A stretch of DNA of 64,000 nt from DASUPK01 sp963763955 (GCA_963763955.1 CAVXQP010000022.1:124001-188000); one strand, 5' to 3'; shown: positions 41,484 to 49,950, numbered from the stretch's first letter. Notes: a model not told the origin generated them from the letters alone. Translations and numbers: made by a program.

Positions 41484-42131
41484 TCAGGCTTCCAGGTGCC
41501 GGCGGGCGACGCTCAGGTCTCCGACCAGCATGGCCATCGCATCGTCGCGGTCCTCCGGGTCCGCACGGAGGATGGCGGATGGATGGAGGGTCGGCATCGC
41601 CGTGCGGCCGAGCTTCGACTCCCAGAGCTCTCCGTGATCCTTCATCACCCGAGCCTTCGAACCGATCATCGCTCTGACGGCAGTCGCCCCGAGGCAGACC
41701 ATGAGCTGGGGGTCGACGACATCGAGCTCGGCCTCGAGCCAGGGGGCGCACGCCTTGATCTCCTCGGCGCGGGGGGCCTGGTGGATCCGCCGCTTGCCCT
41801 TCGGCGTCCACTTGAAGTGCTTGACGACGTTCGTGACGTAGGCGTCCGCTCGCTCGATGCCCGCCTTGTCGAGAGCCTCATCGAGAATCCGGCCCGCCGG
41901 CCCGACGAACGGGTGGCCCTCGATGTCCTCCCGGTCGCCCGGCTGCTCGCCGACCAGCATCAGGCGCGCCCGCTTCAAGCCCTCGCCGAAGACCGTTTGC
42001 GTTGCGTTCTCGTGGAGGGGACACGCGGTGCACCCCGCCGCGGCCGCGCGCAATGACTTCAGTGTCGGCCGATCGGGGATCAGTGTCGCCGCGCCGCTGA
42101 TCTCCTCGCCCGGGAGGGGGAGCTGGCTCAC
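41484..42131 (-). CDS. udgX: UdgX family uracil-DNA binding protein
   Basis: 215 residues from GTG 42131, with a TAGGAGG ribosome site. Four Cys (34, 37, 128, 146) match the 4Fe-4S site of family 4 uracil-DNA glycosylases. GEQPGDREDIEGHPFVGPAG is motif A, LHPSAILR is motif B, and KRRIHQ (His117) is the UdgX hallmark, where the His becomes covalently linked to the DNA after uracil release. It is the middle gene of a three-gene minus-strand run that starts beside a SOS box. It probably traps or marks uracil-containing DNA. Confidence 0.92.
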   Translation of the reverse strand: MSQLPLPGEEISGAATLIPDRPTLKSLRAAAAGCTACPLHENATQTVFGEGLKRARLMLVGEQPGDREDIEGHPFVGPAGRILDEALDKAGIERADAYVTNVVKHFKWTPKGKRRIHQAPRAEEIKACAPWLEAELDVVDPQLMVCLGATAVRAMIGSKARVMKDHGELWESKLGRTAMPTLHPSAILRADPEDRDDAMAMLVGDLSVARRHLEA

Positions 42132-42179
42132 GAGGGCCTCCTACCCGCGTTCAAGCGAGACAGTCGGAGCGCTGGAGGG

Positions 42180-42461
42180 CTACCGGACGAGTTGGTAGAG
42201 CGTCTCCCAGTCCGGCCTGCACGCAGTCGCAAGCTCATCGACCTGCGCGTGAGCGACCTCCAGACCGAAGTTGCCCGTGATCGACACCGGCTGGATATCT
42301 CCACCCGGCGCCACGTGCAGGTCACGAGCCGCTGCCTGATCGGGCTCCCTCCCCTCGGGAGGGCCGAACTCGATCCGGTCGTAGAGGCACTTGAGGAACT
42401 CCTCGCACTCCTCGTCCGCCGTGCCCTCGATTCGCAACAGGTGGACCACGTGTTCCTGCAT
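42180..42461 (-). CDS. Small hypothetical protein, first gene after the SOS box
   Basis: 93 residues from ATG 42461, preceded by AAAGGA at good spacing. The open frame continues upstream to 43217 as a shadow of the radical SAM gene and should be ignored. The protein is acidic, soluble, with two Cys (ECEEFLKCLYDRIEFGPPEG) and a second part LHVAPGGDIQPVSITGNFGL. No family is recognised. The next gene downstream is udgX, 48 bases away. Confidence 0.65.
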   Translation of the reverse strand: MQEHVVHLLRIEGTADEECEEFLKCLYDRIEFGPPEGREPDQAAARDLHVAPGGDIQPVSITGNFGLEVAHAQVDELATACRPDWETLYQLVR

Positions 42462-42503
42462 GTGACCGATCCTTTCACAGCGAACGATGCGCCGGACAGT
42501 ATG

Positions 42504-42517
42504 CGAACATATGTTCG
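42504..42517. promoter_or_regulatory. LexA (SOS) box in the divergent promoter
   Basis: CGAAC-ATAT-GTTCG is a perfect 14-base palindrome and matches the Gram-positive/actinobacterial SOS consensus (CGAAC N4 GTTCG). It lies 43 bases upstream of the small minus-strand gene and 35 bases upstream of the radical SAM ATG, so one LexA dimer could repress both directions. Confidence 0.82.
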
Positions 42518-42551
42518 TATCTCCTGACGGAAATTGCAACACTCCAAACTG

Positions 42552-44615
42552 ATGCGCTGGGATACGCAGAGAGTCGATCGAGAGGACGGACGGAGCCTGC
42601 CGGGCCTCGACGTCGAACGGGTCCGGACCTTCGATGCTCCGGAGGCCCTCGGCATCAACTTCCACGAGGTCCGGGCCAAGTCGGCGCTCAACAAGGTGCC
42701 CGGCGACTTCCTGCCGTTCGACTGGACGGTGAACGCTTTCCGGGGCTGTGCACATGCTTGTACCTACTGCCTGGGCGCTGAAACGCCCATCCTTATGGCC
42801 GACGGAACCACGCGACCGATCGCTGACCTCGGGGTCGGCGATCGGATATACGGGACGACTCGACGCGAGAAGTACCGGCGCTACGTCACAACCGAAGTCC
42901 TGGCGCACTGGGAGTCCTACAAAGAGGCCTATCGGGTCAGGCTCGAGGACGGCACCGAGTTGGTGGCGAGCGGGGATCACCGTTTCTGGACGCGCCGAGG
43001 CAAATGGAAGCACGTGACCGGAGCTCAGCACGGTCCGCTCCAGCGCCCACATCTGACCTTGAATGACCAACTCGCCGGCATCGGCCAGTTCACCGAGGGA
43101 CCGGATTCCGATGCGTGGACTTACCGCCGGGGCTACCTGTGTGGACTTATCCGTGGCGACGGAAACCTCAGCGTGTATGACGACGCCCGCGCGGAGAGAG
43201 CTGGGCAGAAGCTGCACCGCTTCCGGCTTGCCCTAGCCGACTTCGAAGCTCTACGCCGGGCCCGGGAGTATCTCGCCGACGTCGACCTGTATCCGGAGGA
43301 GTTTCTTTTCGCGGCCGCGGCGGGTGCCCACCGAGAAATCCGGGCGATCCGTGACCAGAGCAGGGCCGGCTTCGAGCGGATAACCCACGCCATTGCCTGG
43401 CCGAGGGGCAGCTCCGATTTGTGGTGCAAGGGGTTCCTGGCCGGCATCTTCGATGCGGAGGGTTGCTACGCGCAGGGTGCGTTCCGGATCGCGAATTGCG
43501 ACCCGGAAATCATTGACTGGACGACTTGGTCCCTACGGCGGTTCGGATTCGACTACGCGATTGAGTCGACCGGCAAGTCCAATGGCCTCACCTGCATTCG
43601 CCTGCGTGGAGGCCTCAGGGAGGTCGTGAGGTTCTTCCACCTCACCGATCCTGCGATCAGTCGCAAGCGCTCGATCGAAGGCGTTGCACTCAAGAGCGAC
43701 TCCGATCTCAAAGTCCAGTCAATCGAACCGATCGGCAAGCGCCTGCTCTTCGACATCACGACCGGGACGGGTGACTTCATTGCCAACGGCGTCGTGAGCC
43801 ATAACTGCTTCGCCCGCAACACGCACACCTATCTGGATCTGAATGCCGGCCGCGATTTCGAGCGTGAGATCGTCGTCAAGGTGAACGTGCCGGAGCTGCT
43901 CCGCGCGGAGCTCGGGCGCCCGAGCTGGAAGCGGGAGCTCGTCGCCTTCGGGACGAACACCGACCCGTACCAATGGGCGGAGGGGAAGTACGAGTTGATG
44001 CCCCCCATGATCGAGGCGCTGCTGGAGGCCGAGACCCCGACCTCGATCCTGACCAAGTCACCGCTCGTACTTCGAGACTTGGATGTACTCCTCGAGCTCG
44101 CCGAGGTCGCGGATGTGAGCGTGAACCTCTCGGTGCCGACGCTCGACGAGAAGATCTGGCGCGAGACGGAGCCGCACACCCCGCATCCGCGGAAGCGCCT
44201 GGAGGCGGTTGCGAAGTTCAACGAGGCGGGGATCCCATCCGGCGTCCTGATCGCGCCGCTGATGCCGGGGATCAACGACTCGCCGGAGCTGGTAGACGAG
44301 ATCGTCTCGATCGCGGAGGAGTCGGGGGCGACCTTTGTGAACGGGATCGCCCTGCACCTCCGCCCGGGCGTGAAGGAGGTCTTCATGTCCTGGCTCTCCG
44401 CGGCGCGACCGGATCTGGTTCCCCGCTACGACAGGCTCTACGAGGGCCGCGCGTACGCGCCGAATGCTGAGCGGAAGCGCATCGGCGCCCTGGTCCGCGC
44501 GCCGAACCTCTCCCCGGACCCGCGCTACAGCCGGCGCGCTCGCCTCGCGGCGCGGCGCGCGAAGCGGGCCCGGGATGCCGAGCGGCGGGAACCCGAGCAG
44601 ACGAAGCTCTTCTAG
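42552..44615 (+). CDS. Rv2578c-family radical SAM protein carrying an intein
   Basis: 687 residues as translated from ATG 42552 (a TTG at 42534 is also in frame); about 341 after splicing, the length of Rv2578c. Extein marks are FHEVRAKSALNKVPGDFLPF and TVNAFRGCAHACTY before the intein and CFARNTHTYLDLN, FGTNTDPYQWAEGKYELMP, SILTKSPLVLRDL after it. The iron-sulfur motif CxxxCxxC is rebuilt only by splicing. The substrate of this family is unknown. The gene lies beside a SOS box, divergent from the udgX operon. Confidence 0.92.
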   Translation: MRWDTQRVDREDGRSLPGLDVERVRTFDAPEALGINFHEVRAKSALNKVPGDFLPFDWTVNAFRGCAHACTYCLGAETPILMADGTTRPIADLGVGDRIYGTTRREKYRRYVTTEVLAHWESYKEAYRVRLEDGTELVASGDHRFWTRRGKWKHVTGAQHGPLQRPHLTLNDQLAGIGQFTEGPDSDAWTYRRGYLCGLIRGDGNLSVYDDARAERAGQKLHRFRLALADFEALRRAREYLADVDLYPEEFLFAAAAGAHREIRAIRDQSRAGFERITHAIAWPRGSSDLWCKGFLAGIFDAEGCYAQGAFRIANCDPEIIDWTTWSLRRFGFDYAIESTGKSNGLTCIRLRGGLREVVRFFHLTDPAISRKRSIEGVALKSDSDLKVQSIEPIGKRLLFDITTGTGDFIANGVVSHNCFARNTHTYLDLNAGRDFEREIVVKVNVPELLRAELGRPSWKRELVAFGTNTDPYQWAEGKYELMPPMIEALLEAETPTSILTKSPLVLRDLDVLLELAEVADVSVNLSVPTLDEKIWRETEPHTPHPRKRLEAVAKFNEAGIPSGVLIAPLMPGINDSPELVDEIVSIAEESGATFVNGIALHLRPGVKEVFMSWLSAARPDLVPRYDRLYEGRAYAPNAERKRIGALVRAPNLSPDPRYSRRARLAARRAKRARDAERREPEQTKLF
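42768..43805 (+). other. Intein with LAGLIDADG homing endonuclease
   Basis: 346 residues starting Cys1 (CLGAETPILMADGTTRP) and ending VVSHN, followed by Cys+1 of the extein. Block B is LVASGDHRFWT (His at intein position 71), block F is LLFDITTGTGDFIANG. Two LAGLIDADG helices with intact acidic residues, LCGLIRGDG and FLAGIFDAEG, show a probably active endonuclease. It is inserted exactly before the third Cys of the radical SAM cluster motif. All splicing residues are present. Confidence 0.93.
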
Positions 44616-44639
44616 TCGCGCTCTTCCACAGAGGAGGGG

Positions 44640-45314
44640 CTACCCCTCGACGCCGGTGGAGTGGTGGGGAGCGCCCACCGGCTTCGATTGGGTCGAGCCG
44701 CGCTGCCGCAGGAAGACCGTCAGCGCGACGAACGAGCCCACCGCCAGGAACTCGGACTGCCAATTCTCCAGCGTGGCCTTCCAGAAGTCGGCCGACCCGA
44801 TGTAGCCGAGCCAGGTCACCGTCGCCTCGTGGTGGTCGACCTGCTGGGCGTTGTAGGTGGTCACGCCGGTCACCGACTGGGCGAACCACGCGCCGAAGAA
44901 GATGATCGACATCACGATCAACAGTGAGTTGGAGTAAACGAACGTCTTGATGCCCCGGGGCTTCGCCCAGTCGGGGGATTCCGGGTCAGCATGGCCGCCG
45001 ATTCGCTGCTTCTGATCCGACTCGAGACCCTCTTCGCCGGGCGGCTTCGACTCCGGTGAGCCGCGCTCCACCAGCCAGATGGTCGCGAGCATGAAGAGCA
45101 TGAACTGGAGGTACTCCGACTGCCAGTTCTCCATGACCGCGTTGCCGAAGTCCGAGGAGACGATGTATCGCCAGAAGGTCATCGGCGTTCCGCCATGGGC
45201 CGCCGCGTCCTCGTTGTGGAGGGTGTGCCCAGCGATCGCCAGGCCGACGAGTGAGGCCAGGAAGATGGCCAGGAAGAACAGGGATAGCGAGTGGTCGCGG
45301 ATGAGCCGCCGCAT
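44640..45314 (-). CDS. DUF6766-type membrane protein with internal duplication
   Basis: 224 residues with four helices in two similar halves. Each half has a membrane helix, then YIVSSDFGNAVMENWQSEY or YIGSADFWKATLENWQSEF, a second helix and a tail ending RGSPESKP or RGSTQSKP. The family is of unknown function. The halves presumably arose by tandem duplication. It starts 8 bases after a tiny membrane ORF and stops 24 bases from the convergent radical SAM gene. Confidence 0.78.
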   Translation of the reverse strand: MRRLIRDHSLSLFFLAIFLASLVGLAIAGHTLHNEDAAAHGGTPMTFWRYIVSSDFGNAVMENWQSEYLQFMLFMLATIWLVERGSPESKPPGEEGLESDQKQRIGGHADPESPDWAKPRGIKTFVYSNSLLIVMSIIFFGAWFAQSVTGVTTYNAQQVDHHEATVTWLGYIGSADFWKATLENWQSEFLAVGSFVALTVFLRQRGSTQSKPVGAPHHSTGVEG

Positions 45315-45322
45315 CGTCCAGG

Positions 45323-45406
45323 TCAGTTGTGGGTCAGGCCGATGACCGAGTAGAAGACGAGGCCCGTCGCGATCAGGGTCATCCAGGTCCAGAACATGAC
45401 TCTCAT
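45323..45406 (-). CDS. Very small membrane peptide
   Basis: 27 residues from ATG 45406 (MRVMFWTWMTLIATGLVFYS), a single helix with the end IGLTHN. An AAGGGAAGGG purine stretch precedes the ATG. It lies eight bases upstream of the DUF6766-type gene, so they may form a unit. Short length limits certainty; the frame is open upstream to 45520 without coding character. Confidence 0.45.
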   Translation of the reverse strand: MRVMFWTWMTLIATGLVFYSVIGLTHN

Positions 45407-45622
45407 GCCGGGTAAGCCCTTCCCTTCATTGCGGGGAGTCCTTCCCGCTTGCCGCGTACCTAATCCGCCCAGGTCGCCGAAACCCTGCCTTTTCCACCGA
45501 TTTTCTGGCATTTCCCCCAATCCAGTAGGGAATTAAGAGGTTTTTGATCCACAAGGTCGAGAACTCTGGTACCTTGCCCGGCGCTTATCAACGAAATCAA
45601 TCAAGAAAGGCCACAAGCCTCT

Positions 45623-46639
45623 ATGAGCAAGGGAAAAAAGAAGCGCCATCCGGGGCGCCTCGTCGCACGACTTGGGATCGGCGTCGTCGCCCTCGGAGCG
45701 ACCGTCGGCATCGCCGCGTGCGGTTCGAGCGGCAGCTCTCTCAGCCTGGTGGCGTACTCGACTCCACAGCAGGTCTACGAGCAGAGCCTCGAGCCTGCTT
45801 TCAAGAAGACGTCCGACGGGAAGGACGTCGATTTCTCCAACTCGTTCGGGGCATCGGGCGACCAGAGCCGCGCCGTCGAGTCCGGCCAGCCGGCTGACGT
45901 CGTCGAGTTCTCTCTGCAGCCCGACATGCAGCGTCTGGTGGACGCGGGGATCGTCTCGGCCGACTGGGATCAGAACCAGTACAAGGGAATCGTCACCGAC
46001 TCGGTCGTGACCCTGATGGTCCGGCCGGGCAACCCGAAGCACATCACCAGCTTCGACGATCTCGCCAAGCCAAACGTCGACGTGATCGACCCGAACCCGG
46101 CCACCTCCGGCGGAGCCCGCTGGAACATCATGGCCATCTACGGGTCGCAGATCGCCGAGGGCAAGTCCCCGGCGGAGGCCCAGGCGTTCGTCAAGCAGGT
46201 CCTGGCCAACACCTCGGTTCAGGACTCGAGCGCCCGTGACTCCCTGAACACGTTCTCGAGCGGCAAGGGCGATGTTCTGGTCGGCTACGAGAACGACGCC
46301 ATCCAGGCCAAGAAGGACGGCATCGATCTCGATTACGTCACGCCTGCGAGCACGATCCTGATCGAGAACCCGATCGCGGTCACCAAGGACGCGCCGTCGG
46401 AGGCCCAGAAGTTCGTGGACTTCCTGTACACGGACCAGGGCCAGCAGGACTTCGCCGATGCGGGCTACCGCCCGGTCGTCAAGTCCGTGGCAGACAAGAA
46501 CGCCAGCAAGTTCCCGACGCCGTCGGGCCTGTTCACCATCGACAAGTTCGGTGGCTGGGACAAGGTCGCCGATCCGTTCTTCGGCGACAACGGCTGGGTG
46601 ATCCAGGCCGAGAAGAACCTCGGCAACCCGACGAGCTAA
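45623..46639 (+). CDS. sbp: Sulfate ABC transporter substrate-binding lipoprotein
   Basis: 338 residues. A basic signal sequence and lipobox GIAACGSS (lipidated Cys near residue 33) anchor it outside the membrane. Sulfate-binding marks are SFGASGDQSRAVESGQPADV, FSLQPDMQRLV, DVIDPNPATSGGARWN and VGYENDAI. It feeds sulfate or thiosulfate to the CysTWA importer encoded immediately downstream. The region before it (45407-45622) is the least GC-rich intergenic stretch of the window and probably holds the promoter. Confidence 0.93.
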   Translation: MSKGKKKRHPGRLVARLGIGVVALGATVGIAACGSSGSSLSLVAYSTPQQVYEQSLEPAFKKTSDGKDVDFSNSFGASGDQSRAVESGQPADVVEFSLQPDMQRLVDAGIVSADWDQNQYKGIVTDSVVTLMVRPGNPKHITSFDDLAKPNVDVIDPNPATSGGARWNIMAIYGSQIAEGKSPAEAQAFVKQVLANTSVQDSSARDSLNTFSSGKGDVLVGYENDAIQAKKDGIDLDYVTPASTILIENPIAVTKDAPSEAQKFVDFLYTDQGQQDFADAGYRPVVKSVADKNASKFPTPSGLFTIDKFGGWDKVADPFFGDNGWVIQAEKNLGNPTS

Positions 46640-46660
46640 CCAGCTGGAGCGAGCCACCAG

Positions 46661-47500
46661 ATGGCATCCGCCGACACCGCTGTAGCCAGACCGCCGAGGG
46701 TGGGCTTCCGACCCACCCTCGGCGGTGCGGGTCTCGCCCGCGGTGCCGCGCTGCTCTGGATCAGCTTCATCGTTCTCCTCCCGCTGGCCGCGGTGATCAG
46801 CCGTGGCTTCTCGGATGGGCTTGGGCACTTCTTCGACGCCATCACCGACAAGGAAGCGGTCGCGGCGATCAAGCTCACGTTGATCTCATCGGCGATCGTT
46901 GTCGCGATCAATGCAGTGATGGGGACGCTGATCGCCTGGGTGCTCGTGCGGGACGAGTTCCGCGGGAAGAAGCTGCTGAACTCGATCATCGATCTACCGT
47001 TCGCCCTGCCGACGATCGTCGCGAGCCTCGTCCTGCTCGCGCTATATGGGCCGAACTCGCCGATCGGGATTCACGCCGCCTACACACGGGTCGCCGTTGT
47101 GATGGCGCTTCTTTTCGTGACGCTTCCCTTTGTCATCCGCGCCGTCCAGCCGGTCCTGATGGAGGTGGACCGCGAGATGGAGGAGGCGGCTGCGTCGCTC
47201 GGCGCGCCCAACCACCGGATCTTCCGCAGCATCCTTCTTCCCAACCTCACCCCCGCGATCGTCGCCGGCTGCGCGCTCGCCTTCGCGCGGGCGATCGGCG
47301 AGTTCGGCTCGCTGGTCCTGCTGACGGGGAACATCCCCTTCAAGACACAGGCCGCGTCGGTCTACATCTTCGGGCGGGTGCAGACAAGCGACTACTCGGG
47401 GGCCGCTGCCGTGTCCGTGCTGCTTCTTGCGATCGCCGTCGGCGTTCTGCTGGCGATCAACTTCTTCGCACTCTGGAGGACCAGGCATCAGCGCGCTTAG
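46661..47500 (+). CDS. cysT: Sulfate ABC transporter permease CysT
   Basis: 279 residues with six membrane helices. The binding-protein-dependent transport motif EEAAASLGAPNHRIFRSILL, which docks on the ATPase, lies near residue 175, and GEFGSLVLLTGNIPFKTQA is the CysT/CysU-type signature. It starts 21 bases after sbp. The stop at 47498 overlaps the proposed cysW start. Confidence 0.93.
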   Translation: MASADTAVARPPRVGFRPTLGGAGLARGAALLWISFIVLLPLAAVISRGFSDGLGHFFDAITDKEAVAAIKLTLISSAIVVAINAVMGTLIAWVLVRDEFRGKKLLNSIIDLPFALPTIVASLVLLALYGPNSPIGIHAAYTRVAVVMALLFVTLPFVIRAVQPVLMEVDREMEEAAASLGAPNHRIFRSILLPNLTPAIVAGCALAFARAIGEFGSLVLLTGNIPFKTQAASVYIFGRVQTSDYSGAAAVSVLLLAIAVGVLLAINFFALWRTRHQRA

Positions 47501-48374
47501 CCGACCCGCCCGCCTCGGCCTTCGCTCAGTCGCCCTCCTCTATCTGGCGGCGCTGCTGATCGTGCCCGTCGGCCTGATCTTCTACCGGACCTTCGAGCAT
47601 GGCCTGAGTGCCCCAATTGACGCGATCACCAGCTCGGACGGGCTGCACGCCTTCTGGCTGACGATCGTTTGCGTCGGCATCGCCGTGCCCCTCAACACCA
47701 TCTTCGGCGTGATCACGGCACTCGTGCTCGTCCGCCAGGACTTCCGAGGCAAGTCGCTGGTCAATGCGGTGATCGACGTGCCGTTCGCGATCTCACCGGT
47801 GATCATCGGCCTTGCGCTGTTCCTGGTCTACGCCCCTCGCAACAGCTGGTTCGGCGGTTGGCTGATGGACCAAGGCGTCCAGGTGATCTTCTCGGTTCCG
47901 GGCATGGTGCTTGCGACGATCTTCGTCTCCCTGCCTTTCGTGGTGCGTGAGGTGATGCCCGTGCTCCAGGAGATCGGCACCGATCAGGAGGAGGCCGCGG
48001 AGACCCTCGGGGCGACTCCTTGGCAGACCTTCTGGCGGGTGACGCTGCCGGCGATCCGCTGGGGGGTCAGCTACGGGGTCGTCTTGGCCACCGCGCGGGC
48101 TCTCGGCGAATTCGGCGCGGTCAGCGTCGTCGCCGGGAACATCAGCGGCCAGACCCAGACGTTGCCGCTCTTCGTCAGAAGCCAGTTCGACAACCTCAAC
48201 CTGGCGGGCGCCTATGCGGCCGGGATCGTGCTCGCGATCCTCGCGATCGCGGTGCTGTTCAGCATGAACCTTCTTCAGCGCGGGTCGGCACGGAATGCCG
48301 GCGGTGGCGATGAGGACCACGAGCTTCCCGGCCCGGGTGTGTTCGTCCCACAGCCCATTGAAAAGGAGGCCTGA
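47487..48374 (+). CDS. cysW: Sulfate ABC transporter permease CysW (non-standard start)
   Basis: About 295 residues with six helices, the coupling motif EEAAETLGATPWQTFWRVTL and the CysW signature GEFGAVSVVAGNISGQTQTL. No ATG, GTG or TTG exists between TTG 47427, deep in cysT, and well into helix 1. A GGAGG site at 47475 is placed seven bases before ATC 47487, where ATG would give MSALSRPARLGL. Either ATC is used as a rare start or a base is wrong. The gene is otherwise intact. Confidence 0.88.
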   Translation: MSALSRPARLGLRSVALLYLAALLIVPVGLIFYRTFEHGLSAPIDAITSSDGLHAFWLTIVCVGIAVPLNTIFGVITALVLVRQDFRGKSLVNAVIDVPFAISPVIIGLALFLVYAPRNSWFGGWLMDQGVQVIFSVPGMVLATIFVSLPFVVREVMPVLQEIGTDQEEAAETLGATPWQTFWRVTLPAIRWGVSYGVVLATARALGEFGAVSVVAGNISGQTQTLPLFVRSQFDNLNLAGAYAAGIVLAILAIAVLFSMNLLQRGSARNAGGGDEDHELPGPGVFVPQPIEKEA

Positions 48375-48375
48375 G

Positions 48376-49377
48376 ATGGCCATCTCCGTCAAGAACGTGA
48401 CCAAACGATTCGGGGACTTCGTCGCCCTCGACGACGTCTCCATCGACGTGCCCGATGGGGGCCTGACTGCTCTCCTCGGTCCGAGCGGCAGCGGTAAGTC
48501 GACGCTGCTGCGGGTGATCGCCGGGCTGGAGCAGCCCGACGAGGGCCAGGTGCTGATCTCCGGCGAGGACAACACCGAGACGCGCGTCCAGGACCGAAAT
48601 GTCGGCTTCGTCTTCCAGCACTACGCCGCCTTCAAGCACATGACGGTCTACGACAACATCGCCTTCGGCCTCAAGATCAAGGGCGAGGGCAGCGGCACGA
48701 TCCGCGAGCGGGTCAAGCAGCTGATCGAGCTGGTGCATCTGAAGGGGTACGAGAAGCGCTTCCCGAACCAGCTCTCCGGCGGCCAGCGCCAGCGGATGGC
48801 ACTGGCCAGAGCACTGGCGGTCGAGCCGCGGGTGCTGCTGCTCGATGAGCCGTTCGGCGCCCTGGACGCGAAGGTGCGCGAGGAGCTCCGGACCTGGCTG
48901 CGCCGCCTCCACGACGACGTGCACGTGACGACGATCTTCGTCACCCACGACCAGGAGGAGGCGATGGACGTCGCCGAGCAGATCATCGTCATGAACGACG
49001 GCAAGGTCGAGCAGTCGGGCGGCCCGCGGGACCTCTATGAGGATCCGGCCTCGGAGTTCGTGATGAGCTTCGTCGGGCCGGCGCATCGCCTCGGCGACGC
49101 CTGGGTACGGCCGCACGACGTCGACATCCGCCACGAGCCCAACGGTCAGACCATCGAGGCGATGATTCAGCGGATCGTCCACCTCGGCTTCGAGGTCAGG
49201 GTCGAGCTGACGCTGACCGACGGCGAGCAGTTCTCGGTTCAGCTGACCCGGGACGAGGTCGACCAGCTGGAGCTCACCGAAGGGCAGATCGTCTTCGTCC
49301 GGCCGCGCTCCACGCGTGTGTTCGCGCCGGACGGCCGGGGATCCAGCGTCACCAACCAGCCCGAGGTGGCTTCCTAG
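48376..49377 (+). CDS. cysA: Sulfate ABC transporter ATP-binding protein
   Basis: 333 residues from ATG 48376, after AAAGGAGG and one base past the cysW stop. Walker A GPSGSGKST, Q loop VFQHYAAFKHM, signature LSGGQRQRMALARAL, Walker B VLLLDEPFGALD and the H-loop VTHDQEEAMD are all intact. The C-terminal 80 residues form the regulatory TOBE-like domain of CysA/MalK-type ATPases. It powers sulfate uptake. It ends 66 bases from the convergent Rrf2 gene. Confidence 0.95.
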   Translation: MAISVKNVTKRFGDFVALDDVSIDVPDGGLTALLGPSGSGKSTLLRVIAGLEQPDEGQVLISGEDNTETRVQDRNVGFVFQHYAAFKHMTVYDNIAFGLKIKGEGSGTIRERVKQLIELVHLKGYEKRFPNQLSGGQRQRMALARALAVEPRVLLLDEPFGALDAKVREELRTWLRRLHDDVHVTTIFVTHDQEEAMDVAEQIIVMNDGKVEQSGGPRDLYEDPASEFVMSFVGPAHRLGDAWVRPHDVDIRHEPNGQTIEAMIQRIVHLGFEVRVELTLTDGEQFSVQLTRDEVDQLELTEGQIVFVRPRSTRVFAPDGRGSSVTNQPEVAS

Positions 49378-49443
49378 GTCAGATGCCGCTGAGCTGAGCG
49401 AGCCGGCCGGGCCGCCACCGGGTCGCGTCGCCGAGGACGACGG

Positions 49444-49899
49444 CTAACGCTGACTCCAGGCTTCCGCCGGCTCGCTCAGCTCACGGACCGCCGACGGCAG
49501 CTCACCGCTGACGACGTCGGCGAGGCTCGTGTCCTCCATCACCTCGCGCATGTTCGCGCGCAACGCTATCCAGACCTTCTGCAGCGGAACGGCCTCGCCC
49601 CTTGTAAGTGAGCTTTCCGGCCCCTGACCGCGGACGGTCGCCAGCGGGCCCTCGACGGCGCGAACGATGTCGGCGAGGCTGACGTCGTCTGCGTCCTTGG
49701 CGAGCCAGTAGCCGCCCTGAGCGCCGCGTCTGCTGGAGACTATGCCGGTATGCTTGAGCTCGCCGAGGATGTTCTCGAGGAACTTGAGGGGGATGTCCTG
49801 CGCCTCGGCGATGGCCTCACCCTTGATCGGTTCACCGCCGACGGCGGCGAGCTCGATCGCGGCGCGCACGGCGTAGTCCACCTTGGCCGAGATCCTCAT
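49444..49899 (-). CDS. Rrf2 family transcriptional regulator
   Basis: 151 residues with the Rrf2 winged helix (MRISAKVDYAVRAAIELAAV, IPLKFLENILGELKHTGIVS, SRRGAQGGYWLAKDADDVSL). It has no cysteine at all, so it is not an iron-sulfur IscR type and is closer to CymR-like regulators of sulfur metabolism. Its position at the end of the sulfate importer suggests control of these genes. No operator is assigned with confidence. Confidence 0.88.
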   Translation of the reverse strand: MRISAKVDYAVRAAIELAAVGGEPIKGEAIAEAQDIPLKFLENILGELKHTGIVSSRRGAQGGYWLAKDADDVSLADIVRAVEGPLATVRGQGPESSLTRGEAVPLQKVWIALRANMREVMEDTSLADVVSGELPSAVRELSEPAEAWSQR

Positions 49900-49950
49900 G
49901 CCGCCCGGAGACTCTAGTGCGGGTGCGGAACCGCCGCCTAGACTTGCCGG

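Noticed and set aside
42180..43217. 345-residue minus-strand frame over the intein region
   Set aside because: Only the last 93 residues, after ATG 42461 with a ribosome site, look coding; the rest is antisense to the radical SAM gene.
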